Below are positions 52,773 to 61,617 of a stretch of DNA of 64,000 bases, one piece after another. The position numbers and the translations under genes are program-made. The stretch is from Lachnospiraceae bacterium. Its GTDB lineage: Bacteria > Bacillota > Clostridia > Lachnospirales > Lachnospiraceae. The notes under the pieces were generated by a model that worked only from the letters and a program-made list of their open reading frames with translations, was not told where the DNA came from and did no database searches. Location of the stretch: NCBI GenBank assembly GCA_017479935.1, contig JAFVBO010000118.1, forward strand, positions 62,001-126,000, read 5' to 3'. How positions within the stretch are numbered: position 1 is the first letter of the stretch; every line of letters starts with the position of its first letter.

Positions 52773-54422
52773 ATGGGAAACAAAATGCCAATCACAGAAT
52801 ATCTTGTACGTAACCGTAAGGAATATGGAAATGAAGTCGCTTTGGTGGATGTAAACCCGGAGCAGAAGGATACACAGCGCATTACCTGGAAGGATTTCTC
52901 GTTAATCCAGCCGACGGAAAAGCGTTTTTACCGCAAGGAGATCACCTGGCGGGTGTTTGATGAAAAGGCAAACCGCTGCGCGAACATGCTGCTGGGCCTT
53001 GGCGTTCACAAGGGTGACAAGGTTGCCATCCTGATGATGAACTGCCTGGAGTGGCTGCCGATCTATTTCGGAATTTTGAAGACCGGCGCCATCGCGGTTC
53101 CTTTCAACTTCCGCTATTCGTCGGATGAAATCCTTTACTGCGCCGAGCTGGCGGAAGTGGATGTCCTCATCTTTGGACCGCAGTTTGTGGGCCGTATCGA
53201 GGAAATCGTTGACAAGCTGAGTGATCACCGTCTGCTCGTCTACGTGGGAGAGCATCAGCCCACCTACGCGGAGAACTATTATCAGCTGGTGGCGGACTGC
53301 TCCAGCAAGGCTCCTGAAATCGAGATCACGGACGATGATTACGGTGCTATTTACTTCTCTTCCGGAACAACCGGTTTCCCGAAGGCCATTTTGCATAAGC
53401 ACAGAAGCCTGATGCATGCGGCCAAGGTGGAACAGCATCACCACGGCCAGACCCACGACGACTGCTTCCTCTGCATCCCGCCGCTGTATCACACGGGCGC
53501 AAAGATGCACTGGTTCGGAAGCCTGGTTTCCGGTTCCAGAGCGGTTCTGCTGCACGGCACCCGTCCGGAGTACATCTTCGACGCGATTTCCAAAGAGCAT
53601 TGCACGATCGTCTGGCTGCTGGTTCCGTGGGCACAGGATATTCTGGACGCGCTGGATTTCGGCGAGTTAAAGCTGGAGGATTATAAGCTGGATCAGTGGC
53701 GCCTGATGCACATCGGCGCGCAGCCGGTTCCTCCGTCGATGATCCGCCATTGGATGGATTACTTCCCGAATCATCAGTATGACACGAACTACGGTCTGTC
53801 CGAATCCATCGGCCCCGGCTGCGTGCATCTGGGCGTGGAGAACATCAACAAGGTTGGTGCCATCGGTGTGCCTGGTTACGGCTGGGAGTGTAAGATCATC
53901 AACGAAGACGGCAGCGAAGTGGAATTCGGCGAGACCGGCGAACTTTGCGTGCGCGGCGACGGCGTCATGACCTGCTACTACCGCAATCCGGAGGCAACGG
54001 CGGAAGTGCTGCAGCCGGACGGCTGGCTTCGCACGGGCGATGTAGCCATGCAGGATCCCGACGGCTTCTATTTCCTGGTCGACCGCAAGAAGGACGTCAT
54101 CGTCAGCGGCGGCGAGAACCTGTACCCGGTCCAGATCGAGGACTTCCTGCGCGGATACGAGAAGATTCACGACGTGGCTGTCATCGGCCTGCCGGATGAG
54201 CGTCTGGGCGAGATCGCCGGCGCGGTGATCCAGGTCAAGGAAGGCATGACCTGCACCGAAGAGGAAATCAACGAATTCTGCAAGGGAATGCCGCGCTACA
54301 AGCGCCCCAGAAAGATTATCTTTGCGGACGTGCCTCGCAATCCCACCGGAAAGATCGAGAAGCCGAAGCTGCGCAAGATGTATGGCGAGGAATACCTGGT
54401 CGCGTTCGAAAACAGGAAATAA
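52773..54422 (+). CDS. AMP-forming acyl/aryl-CoA synthetase
   Basis: A 549-aa AMP-binding enzyme. The P-loop-like YFSSGTTGFPKAILHKH, the TNYGLSES motif, GELCVRGDGVMTCYY, GWLRTGDVA and the C-terminal RNPTGKIEKPKLR (with the catalytic lysine) are all present. It activates a carboxylic acid with CoA, most likely an aryl-acetate or medium-chain acid given its position in the ior operon. The start at 52773 is read through a hairpin-containing leader; ATG 52785 (MPITEYL) is an alternative. Confidence 0.9.
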   Translation: MGNKMPITEYLVRNRKEYGNEVALVDVNPEQKDTQRITWKDFSLIQPTEKRFYRKEITWRVFDEKANRCANMLLGLGVHKGDKVAILMMNCLEWLPIYFGILKTGAIAVPFNFRYSSDEILYCAELAEVDVLIFGPQFVGRIEEIVDKLSDHRLLVYVGEHQPTYAENYYQLVADCSSKAPEIEITDDDYGAIYFSSGTTGFPKAILHKHRSLMHAAKVEQHHHGQTHDDCFLCIPPLYHTGAKMHWFGSLVSGSRAVLLHGTRPEYIFDAISKEHCTIVWLLVPWAQDILDALDFGELKLEDYKLDQWRLMHIGAQPVPPSMIRHWMDYFPNHQYDTNYGLSESIGPGCVHLGVENINKVGAIGVPGYGWECKIINEDGSEVEFGETGELCVRGDGVMTCYYRNPEATAEVLQPDGWLRTGDVAMQDPDGFYFLVDRKKDVIVSGGENLYPVQIEDFLRGYEKIHDVAVIGLPDERLGEIAGAVIQVKEGMTCTEEEINEFCKGMPRYKRPRKIIFADVPRNPTGKIEKPKLRKMYGEEYLVAFENRK

Positions 54423-54515
54423 AGCAGTCTTATTTATGAATGATCTGCGTATAGTCTTTAAGATGAACTGTGAAAAATGCAAATTTTTTCATGACCATAT
54501 CTTGTGTTTTTCCTC

Positions 54516-54544
54516 TTGTGTAAGCACAGTTTATGAGATATAAT
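54516..54544 (+). promoter_or_regulatory. Sigma-A promoter for the zapA operon
   Basis: TTGTGT (54516-54521), 17-bp spacer, TATAAT (54539-54544), about 190 bp before zapA. Confidence 0.65.
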
Positions 54545-54560
54545 GTATGTACTCAGCACA

Positions 54561-54681
54561 GCCGCTTGCACCCGCTGCAAGCGGCGTAAAGCAAAAGCTG
54601 GCATGCCAAGCCACAGGCAATTTGGAATGCGCGAAGCGCATTGCCTGTGGCTTCGTAACTGCTCAGGTACTGAGCAGTTAC
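54561..54681 (+). promoter_or_regulatory. Leader with three consecutive perfect hairpins
   Basis: Three stems in a row: GCCGCTTGCA/TGCAAGCGGC (54561-54585), AAGCCACAGGCAAT/ATTGCCTGTGGCTT (54608-54653, loop itself palindromic), and GTAACTGCTCA/TGAGCAGTTAC (54655-54681). A second TATAAT lies at 54684-54689. They occupy the leader between the promoter and zapA. They could be a structured leader or palindromic repeats. The rest of 54423-54560 holds nothing I can name. Confidence 0.65.
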
Positions 54682-54736
54682 GATATAATAGCGGAAACGA
54701 TTTCCGAGGATGCGGAAAGCGAAAGAGAGGAAAAAT

Positions 54737-55171
54737 ATGAGTTCCAAGAATTATACGCAGGTCAACATCGGCGGTAGAGTATATACATTAGGCGGACAGG
54801 AGGATGAAGAATATCTTCGCGAAGTGGCCGCTTACCTGAATGAAAAGCTGGAAGAGCTTCATCACATGAACGGATTTGGACGTCTGAACCCTGATATGCA
54901 GTCCATTCTGATTCAGCTGAACGTTTCGGACGACTATTTCCGCGCCAGAAAGCGCGCTGAAGAGTTAGACGAACGGGTTCAGGAGCTGGAGAAGGAAGTG
55001 TACGAACTGAAGCACAACCTGATCACCACCCAGATGAAGAGCGAATCGCTGCAGGAGCAGGTGACCCTTTTACAGGAGGAAGCCAATTCTCTTCAGGCCG
55101 AGCTGGACAGCAAGACGACCAAGGCTCCCGCGCCGGTTGTAGAAAAGAAAAAAGGGCTGTTCCGCCGTTAG
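54737..55171 (+). CDS. zapA: Cell division protein ZapA
   Basis: A 144-aa protein: the ZapA N-terminal domain (KNYTQVNIGGRVYTLGGQEDEEYLREVAAYLNEKLEEL) binds FtsZ, and a longer coiled coil follows (about 70-125). A basic tail ends KKKGLFRR. It stabilises FtsZ filaments at the division site. From ATG 54737 an AGAGAGGAAA ribosome binding site fits; the TTG/GTG-type start at 54710 does not. The downstream U32/RodA/PBP genes match a division and cell-wall cluster. Confidence 0.9.
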   Translation: MSSKNYTQVNIGGRVYTLGGQEDEEYLREVAAYLNEKLEELHHMNGFGRLNPDMQSILIQLNVSDDYFRARKRAEELDERVQELEKEVYELKHNLITTQMKSESLQEQVTLLQEEANSLQAELDSKTTKAPAPVVEKKKGLFRR

Positions 55172-55257
55172 CAGATGAAAAAGAAAACGGTTCGTAACTG
55201 CTTATGCATTTGAGCAGAGATAACCGATCTGTCTTACAAAGACACTTGAAAAAATAG

Positions 55258-55314
55258 AAAAGCCGACACACGAAAGATCGCCGGATAGAGGCGAAAGCAG
55301 GTGTGCCGGCTTTT
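55258..55314 (+). terminator. Terminator-like hairpin after zapA
   Basis: AAAAGCCGACACA pairs imperfectly with TGTGCCGGCTTTT, with an inner CGCC/GGCG stem, giving a T-run at the end. Confidence 0.65.
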
Positions 55315-55401
55315 CACCGTATTTATGACCGACACTGCTAAAAGAATGACAGCATCACGTTTGAGGGGTCAATCATTGATCGAATGAAAGAGGAGTAGAC
55401 C

Positions 55402-57612
55402 ATGAGACAACACTATGGTGACCGGGCGGAAGTTCTGGCGCCCGCGGGATCCATACAGAGTCTTCACGCCGCTTTGGCGGCCGGCGCGGATGCCGTATAC
55501 ATGGGAGGAAGCCGCTTTGGGGCGCGTGCCTACGCGGAAAATCCGGAGGAGAAGGAATTCCTGGAGGCGATTGACTATTGCCATCTTCATGGACGCCGGC
55601 TTTATCTGACGTTAAATACTCTCTTAAAACCCCGGGAAATCGAACGGGATTTGTATGCCTATGTGGAACCCATGTATCTGCAGGGGTTAGACGGTGTGAT
55701 CGTACAGGATTTTGGTGTTCTTCGATTTTTGCGTCAGGAATTTCCTGGTCTGCCTTTACACGCCAGCACGCAGATGACCATCACGGGGCCGGAAGGAGCT
55801 CGGGCAGCGAAAGACATGGGCTGCAGCCGGATCGTACCAGCCCGAGAACTGTCTTTAGCGGAAATCCGTCAGATCAAAGAGGAGACAGGGATCGAACTGG
55901 AGGTTTTCGTTCACGGAGCCCTCTGCTATTGTTATTCCGGACAGTGCCTGATGAGCAGTCTGATCGGGGGAAGAAGCGGAAACCGGGGCAGGTGCGCCGG
56001 AACCTGCCGCCTTCCGTTTACGGTGCCGCCGAAGGATCGGGAGGAGATCAACGCGCTGAGTTTAAAGGACCTCTGCGCGTTGCCCTTCTTGCCGGATCTT
56101 CTGGATGCGGGAGTGTACTCCTTCAAGATTGAGGGACGGATGAAAAGCCCGTTGTATGCGGCCGGAATTACCGAGATCTATCGGAAATATACGGATTTGT
56201 ATCTGGCAGAAGGCAGGGAAGGCTTTCGGATTGATCCACGCGATCTGGATCAGCTGCGGCAGATCTATGACCGCGGCGGTTTTACAAACCGCTATTTTAT
56301 CGCGAAAAACGGGCGCGACATGATGGCCTTCGCGGAAAAGCCGAAATTCCGGGAGGTCCCGCCGGAACTCGTGAAGCGTCTGAAGGAAAGCTATGTCGAC
56401 GCGGACTGGAAAGAAAAAATATCCGGAGAATGCGTTTGCCTTTCGGGGGAACCGATCCGGGCACGCGCCATATATCCGCTGAAAGATGGCGATGCAATAG
56501 AAGTAAGCGCAGAGGGAAATGTGGCAGATGCCGCGAAGAACCGCGCTGTGACAGAGGAGGAAATCCGTCGTCCGTTTGAGAAAACCGGGGATACGCCCTT
56601 TGAATGGGAAGCGCTGACCATCCAAACAGACGGGAAGTCCTTTGTCCCCATGGGTGCTGTGAAGGAGCTTCGTAGAGAGCTGCTGGAGAAACTGCGGGAG
56701 ACGTTGGTGCTGCCGTACAGGAGAGCGGGGCAGGAGAAAGGTGCGGCCATCCAAGGGGAAAGTGCGGCCATCCAGGGGAAGGAAAGAAGAGAACAATCGG
56801 TTGAATTCCTTGCCTACGTAGAGCAGCCTGGGCAGCTGAATGCCGCGCTTCGCTGCCCGGAGGTGACGGGGATCATTCTGGATTCGGAAGCGATTCCGAA
56901 TGCTGAGTGGCGGACCTTCCTGGATAACTGCCATAAGGCTCAAAAGCAAGGATTTCTTGCGTTTCCTTACATTTTTCGGATACAATCCCGCGTAGAATGG
57001 AAAGAAAGAGCGGCCACATTAAAGGAGCTCTCTCCGGACGGATTCCTCGTGCGCAACGTGGATGAGGCACGGTTTATGAGGGAGCAGGGCCTGCCCGGCA
57101 GGATGCTGGCAGAAAGCTCCCTGTATGCGTACAACTCGCTGGCGAGGGAGGAGGCAAGGGACGTCTTTGCCCCGGACCTTTTCATGGCTCCTTTGGAGGA
57201 AAAAGAAGGGGAGCTGGCCGCGCTGAATCTGAACGAGGAATGCCTTCTGGTATACGGATATTTACCTATGATGGTCACCGCAAACTGTGTGCAGAACAAT
57301 TTCGGCGGCTGTAAGAAAACGCCCGGATACCGCTTCCTGGGGGACCGGATGGGAGAAAAGTTCCCGGTTGCCTGCAGGTGCCACAGCTGCTGTAACGTGA
57401 TCTTCAACAGCCGGCCGTTTTCCCTTTTGGGTTGTCAAAAGGAAGTGCAGGCGCTTGCGCCCGTTGCGATCCGCATGAATTTCACGCTGGAAAGCGAGCA
57501 GGAGACGGAGGCGCTTTTAAAGGAGTACGCCGGCGTTTTCGCGCGGGGAGAGCAGGATCATGCTCCCGCGGGCTCCTTTACCAGAGGACATTTTAAGAGA
57601 GGCGTGCAATAA
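55402..57612 (+). CDS. U32 family peptidase / RlhA-like protein
   Basis: A 736-aa protein. The N-terminal U32 barrel contains LAPAGSIQSLHAALAAGADA, the conserved LHASTQMTI, EVFVHGALCYCYSGQCLMSS and GNRGRCAGTCRLPF motifs. A DUF3656-type middle domain and a second barrel-like C-terminal region with clustered cysteines (about 620-680) follow. U32 members such as RlhA act in rRNA or tRNA hydroxylation and probably carry an iron-sulfur cluster. An in-frame AAIQGES/AAIQGKE repeat lies near 450. The ATG at 55402 follows GAGGAG. The C-terminus runs into a tandem repeat. Confidence 0.85.
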   Translation: MRQHYGDRAEVLAPAGSIQSLHAALAAGADAVYMGGSRFGARAYAENPEEKEFLEAIDYCHLHGRRLYLTLNTLLKPREIERDLYAYVEPMYLQGLDGVIVQDFGVLRFLRQEFPGLPLHASTQMTITGPEGARAAKDMGCSRIVPARELSLAEIRQIKEETGIELEVFVHGALCYCYSGQCLMSSLIGGRSGNRGRCAGTCRLPFTVPPKDREEINALSLKDLCALPFLPDLLDAGVYSFKIEGRMKSPLYAAGITEIYRKYTDLYLAEGREGFRIDPRDLDQLRQIYDRGGFTNRYFIAKNGRDMMAFAEKPKFREVPPELVKRLKESYVDADWKEKISGECVCLSGEPIRARAIYPLKDGDAIEVSAEGNVADAAKNRAVTEEEIRRPFEKTGDTPFEWEALTIQTDGKSFVPMGAVKELRRELLEKLRETLVLPYRRAGQEKGAAIQGESAAIQGKERREQSVEFLAYVEQPGQLNAALRCPEVTGIILDSEAIPNAEWRTFLDNCHKAQKQGFLAFPYIFRIQSRVEWKERAATLKELSPDGFLVRNVDEARFMREQGLPGRMLAESSLYAYNSLAREEARDVFAPDLFMAPLEEKEGELAALNLNEECLLVYGYLPMMVTANCVQNNFGGCKKTPGYRFLGDRMGEKFPVACRCHSCCNVIFNSRPFSLLGCQKEVQALAPVAIRMNFTLESEQETEALLKEYAGVFARGEQDHAPAGSFTRGHFKRGVQ

Positions 57613-57720
57613 AGACTGGCATAGCATTTTTAGAGAGTCGCGCAATAAAGACCGGCATAGCATTTTAAGAAGCCCGCAAGACTGGTGACGTGAATCAGAA
57701 GAGGCGTGCAATAAGAAAGG
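57602..57720 (+). repeat. Tandem duplication spanning the U32 stop codon
   Basis: Copies at 57602-57636 and 57638-57672 share GCAATAAAGAC and GGCATAGCATTTT; a fragment (GCGTGCAATAA) recurs at 57704-57714. The first copy contains the TAA stop of the U32 gene. Confidence 0.7.
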
Positions 57721-57729
57721 AGTCTTTGC

Positions 57730-59040
57730 TTGGAATTGTATCTTCATGCGGCACGGTATGGGATGATCCTGATGATCCTCCTGTATGTGCTGTTTACCCT
57801 GTTTTACCTGTTTAAAAAGAACCAGAGTGGTTTTTCCATGCTGAACTACTTACAGCGCCTGCTTTTGTTTCTGTATCATGCAGCCGGATCTTCCATCTTG
57901 TATCTGATGACGGAAAATCAAACCATTCTGATTTTTTACGCCTTCCAGGTGCTCTTTTTCGTGGCCTTCCTCCTCTTCTGGAGAAAGCTGTATCCGGATT
58001 CGTCTAAGATGCTGCTGAACAACGTCTGCATGCTTTTATGTGTGGGATTTCTTATTCAGTCCAGACTCAACCTGGATAAATCCATTCGGCAATTCGTTAT
58101 CGTGGCCGTGGCCGGCATCGGGAGCCTTTTAATCCCCTGGATTATCCGGTATTTCCGTCACTTTGACATCGGCTGGTTTCTGTACTCGGTGGTCGGCATC
58201 GGGCTCCTTGGCCTGATCTACGTGGCCGGCAATACGGAATACGGCGCGAAGCTCTCGTTTAGCATCGGCTCCACGACCATCCAGCCATCGGAATTCGTGA
58301 AGATCCTGTTTGTCTTTTGCACCGCGTCCCTTTTAAGGGAAAGACAAAGCTTTAAACGGGTGTTCTTGGCGACCGCGATCGCAGGAGCCCACGTGCTTCT
58401 GTTGGTGTTATCCAGAGATTTGGGCACTGCCCTGGTCTTTTTCCTGGCCTACCTGGCGATGCTGTTTGTGGCCACGCAGAAAATCCGCTATCCGGCCCTG
58501 GGCATGCTGGCTGGGTCAGCCGCGGCTGTCGGTGCTTTTCACCTGTTTGCCCACGTGCAGACCCGCGTGGAGGTGTGGGCGGATCCCTTCGCGGATCCTT
58601 TAAACAGCGGGTATCAGATCCTGCAGTCCCTCTTTGCCATCACAACCGGCGGGTTCTTTGGCATGGGCCTTTACGAAGGAAGAGCGGCGGCCATTCCCGT
58701 GGCCAGCAAAGATTTCGTGTTTTCCGCCATCTCCGAAGAGATGGGCGGGCTGACCGCCCTTGCGGTGGTGTTTCTGTGCGTGATGAACATGCTGCAGATG
58801 CTCCGCATGTCCGCCAGACTGTCGGAACGCTTTGAAAAGATCGTCGTATTTGGCCTGGCGGTTGTGTACGCCAGCCAGGTACTGATCAACATCGGAGGAG
58901 TGACCAAGATGATCCCCTCCACGGGCATTACCCTGCCGTTTATCAGCTACGGCGGCAGTTCTATCCTAGCCACCTTCATCCTGTTTGCCATCATTCAGGG
59001 CTATTACATACGCTTAGAGGACGAGGAAGATGAGCTCTGA
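57730..59040 (+). CDS. FtsW/RodA/SpoVE family peptidoglycan glycosyltransferase
   Basis: A 436-aa polytopic SEDS protein with about ten to twelve helices. Hallmarks are GSTTIQPSEFVKI, SRDLGTALVFF, GGFFGMGLYEG and the C-terminal TGITLPFISYGGSS. SEDS proteins polymerise glycan strands with a class B penicillin-binding protein, which is encoded by the next, overlapping gene. The start is a TTG at 57730 after AAGGAG; no ATG fits better. Confidence 0.9.
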   Translation: MELYLHAARYGMILMILLYVLFTLFYLFKKNQSGFSMLNYLQRLLLFLYHAAGSSILYLMTENQTILIFYAFQVLFFVAFLLFWRKLYPDSSKMLLNNVCMLLCVGFLIQSRLNLDKSIRQFVIVAVAGIGSLLIPWIIRYFRHFDIGWFLYSVVGIGLLGLIYVAGNTEYGAKLSFSIGSTTIQPSEFVKILFVFCTASLLRERQSFKRVFLATAIAGAHVLLLVLSRDLGTALVFFLAYLAMLFVATQKIRYPALGMLAGSAAAVGAFHLFAHVQTRVEVWADPFADPLNSGYQILQSLFAITTGGFFGMGLYEGRAAAIPVASKDFVFSAISEEMGGLTALAVVFLCVMNMLQMLRMSARLSERFEKIVVFGLAVVYASQVLINIGGVTKMIPSTGITLPFISYGGSSILATFILFAIIQGYYIRLEDEEDEL

Positions 59041-60853
59041 TAATCTACTGAAAAACAGACGGAAAAAGCAGCTGCTGGCGGACTTAAACAAATGGAAAAG
59101 ACGCTTTTCGTCCGATTTTGCCAGGTGGAGGAAGCGCACGGCTTCAAACTGGGCGAAGTGGAAGAAGAGCGCCTGTTCGGACTGGGCAAAGTGGAAGAAC
59201 AATCGCTCTGCTGGAATAGAGAAAAAGGCGGTGAGTAGTATACAGAATAACAGTGAAAGGGTACAGCCGTCGGGCAAAGGTAACGCCCCGGGTACAAAAA
59301 AGAAAATACGGTGGTTCTGGGAAAAGCCACAGGTGAGCAAGGCTGTCCGGAAGGAGAGCGCGAAGGTGATTTCCCTGGAAGAGCTGAACCAGAAAGTGTT
59401 CCTGCCGAGGGAACATCTTAGGAGAAAGCACAGTAAACTGAACCGAGAAATTGTTGTGGTCACCGTGTTCTTCTCGTGTCTGTTTCTTCTTTTCACGGGA
59501 TATTTCATGGATCTGATTCTGAACCAGGCGGAAACGTATGCCGGAAGCGGTTACAACATCACCCGGCAGGACCTGTTGGATCAGAAGGTCGTGCGCGGGA
59601 GCATTCTGGATCGGAACGGAAATGTGCTGGCCGAGACCGTGACGGGGGAGGACGGCGAAGAAAGCAGAAACTACCTGTATGACGGACTGTTTGCCCACAC
59701 GCTGGGCTACGCCATCAACGGGAAAAGCGGGCTGGAAGCCCAGTATAATTATGAGCTGATGAGCACGGATGCGAGCCTGGAGGAGCAGGCAGTGGCGGAC
59801 TTTTACGCCAGAAAGCTGCCGGGCAACAACCTGGTCACCACTTTGGACTTAAGCCTTCAGAAGGCTGCCGCGGAAACCTTTGGCGACCAGAAAGGGGCCG
59901 TGATTGCCCTGGATCCGAAAACCGGCGAGGTGCTGGCGCTCTATTCCAACCCCGGCTTTAACCCCAACACGCTGGCTGAGGACTGGGACGCGCTCGTTTC
60001 CGAGGACAACCCCGATTCCAATTTTTTAAACAGGGCAACTCAAGGACTGTACCCGCCCGGATCCATCTTCAAGATTCTGACGGCCCTGGCCTACTATCGG
60101 GAATTTGGCCCCGAAGCGGTGGACGCCTTCGAATTCTCCTGTGTCGGCGGGTTTGAGAAGGACGGGTTCCGGATGAATTGCTTTAACGGAGCCGCCCACG
60201 GCTGGGAAGACTTTACGCGGGCCTTCGCCAACTCCTGCAATTCCGCGTTTTGCGAGCTGGGAACGCAGCTCAATCTGACCGCCTTCCGGACGCTCTGCGA
60301 AAGCTGCTTCTTTAACGAAAGCTTTCCTTTCCAGATGGCGAAAACCTCTGGCTCCTTCCAGCTGAACGCGGAATCTGGCACCTGGGATATCCTGCAGACC
60401 GTGATCGGCCAGGGCCAGACGCTGGTGACCCCTCTGCAGATGGCGCTCATCACGGCGGGAATTGCAGGCGGAGGCATCGTCATGGAACCGCATCTGGTGA
60501 ATTGTGTGACAGGTGCTGACGGTGTGGTTCTGAATAAAGTAGAAAATGCTTCTTACCGCGAAATCATGTCGCAGGAAGAAGCGGCCTTCCTTACCAGGAA
60601 CATGGTGGAAGTAACGCGCGTCGGCACAGGCATCATGATGCAGGACAGCCGTTACCAGGCTGCCGTGAAGACCGGAACCGCCGAGTATATCACCGGCGTT
60701 GACTTAACCCATGCCTGGGTGACGGGCTTTGCTCCGGCTGAAGACCCACAGATCGTGGTGACGGTTGTCTTAGAGGACGCCGGCACCGGGAGCGTGGCTG
60801 GCGCGGCAGTGGCGGATAGGCTCTTTAAGGTGTGGCTGCTTGGGGAAGAGTAG
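59030..60853 (+). CDS. Class B penicillin-binding protein (PbpA/MrdA-like transpeptidase)
   Basis: A 607-aa protein. An unusually long, Trp/Lys-rich cytosolic tail (1-135) with imperfect WAKWKK-type repeats precedes one membrane helix (about 141-160), the dimerisation domain and the transpeptidase domain. Active-site motifs are SIFK (Ser345, Lys348), SCN (402-404) and KTG (547-549). It is the expected partner of the SEDS glycosyltransferase encoded just upstream; the genes overlap by 11 bp. It cross-links new peptidoglycan. Confidence 0.9.
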   Translation: MSSDNLLKNRRKKQLLADLNKWKRRFSSDFARWRKRTASNWAKWKKSACSDWAKWKNNRSAGIEKKAVSSIQNNSERVQPSGKGNAPGTKKKIRWFWEKPQVSKAVRKESAKVISLEELNQKVFLPREHLRRKHSKLNREIVVVTVFFSCLFLLFTGYFMDLILNQAETYAGSGYNITRQDLLDQKVVRGSILDRNGNVLAETVTGEDGEESRNYLYDGLFAHTLGYAINGKSGLEAQYNYELMSTDASLEEQAVADFYARKLPGNNLVTTLDLSLQKAAAETFGDQKGAVIALDPKTGEVLALYSNPGFNPNTLAEDWDALVSEDNPDSNFLNRATQGLYPPGSIFKILTALAYYREFGPEAVDAFEFSCVGGFEKDGFRMNCFNGAAHGWEDFTRAFANSCNSAFCELGTQLNLTAFRTLCESCFFNESFPFQMAKTSGSFQLNAESGTWDILQTVIGQGQTLVTPLQMALITAGIAGGGIVMEPHLVNCVTGADGVVLNKVENASYREIMSQEEAAFLTRNMVEVTRVGTGIMMQDSRYQAAVKTGTAEYITGVDLTHAWVTGFAPAEDPQIVVTVVLEDAGTGSVAGAAVADRLFKVWLLGEE

Positions 60854-60966
60854 GAGGGAGTGTTCAGCGCAGGTCCCAGGCCATCCGCCTGCGGCGTATG
60901 TCGCAGTTTCGGTGCTGAATAAATATTGCTCAGATTGTTTCAAGATTCAAACATTCCTCTTGGGGC

Positions 60967-60995
60967 TTGCATCTTTCTCCAATACAGGATATACT
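60967..60995 (+). promoter_or_regulatory. Sigma-A promoter for the second NUDIX gene
   Basis: TTGCAT (60967-60972), 17-bp spacer, TATACT (60990-60995). The leader is only about 20 bp to the start at 61018. Confidence 0.8.
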
Positions 60996-61017
60996 TGTCC
61001 GGTTAGGAGGTACGGTT

Positions 61018-61470
61018 ATGAGTGAAGCCACAAGCTGCGGCGGTGTCGTGATCTACCGTGGAAAGATATTACTGCTGTATAAGAATTATCATAATAAATA
61101 TGAAGGCTGGGTCCTGCCAAAGGGAACCGTGGAAGAAGGCGAAGAGCACGAGCAGACAGCTCTGCGCGAAGTGAAGGAAGAAACCGGGGCGGATGCAACG
61201 ATTATCCGCTATATCGGGAAAAGTCGCTACACCTTCAACACAGCAAGCGACTTGGTCGAGAAGGATGTTTACTGGTATCTGATGCAGGGGCAGAGCTATT
61301 ACAGCAAGCCTCAGAAGGAAGAGTTTTTCACGGATTCCGGCTTTTACAAGTATCACGAGGCCTATCATCTTTTAAAATACTCCAATGAAAAACAGATTCT
61401 CGAGAAGGCTTACTCCGAGTATCTGGAACTGAAGAAGCACAACCTATGGGGCACCGGTGCTTCGGAGTAG
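61018..61470 (+). CDS. NUDIX hydrolase
   Basis: A 150-aa protein with a Nudix box beginning at about residue 38 (PKGTVEEGEEHEQTALREVK, then EETG). It resembles the small diadenosine-polyphosphate or house-cleaning Nudix group, but the substrate is not predictable. The ATG at 61018 has AGGAGGT upstream. It has its own promoter and terminator. Confidence 0.85.
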   Translation: MSEATSCGGVVIYRGKILLLYKNYHNKYEGWVLPKGTVEEGEEHEQTALREVKEETGADATIIRYIGKSRYTFNTASDLVEKDVYWYLMQGQSYYSKPQKEEFFTDSGFYKYHEAYHLLKYSNEKQILEKAYSEYLELKKHNLWGTGASE

Positions 61471-61490
61471 CATATTCTCTTGCATGAGCG

Positions 61491-61521
61491 GAGGTTGCGA
61501 TTTGTTTCGCAACCTCTTTTT
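61491..61521 (+). terminator. Intrinsic terminator
   Basis: GAGGTTGCGA (61491-61500) pairs with TCGCAACCTC (61507-61516) and is followed by TTTTT. Confidence 0.9.
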
Positions 61522-61617
61522 CTATCTTTCTTTGCCTACGCCACGGGCGCGAACTGGGAGGCAAGAAAGCGCAGGCAACACCTCTTATTCAGGTCATGCC
61601 TACGCCAGGTTATAGAG

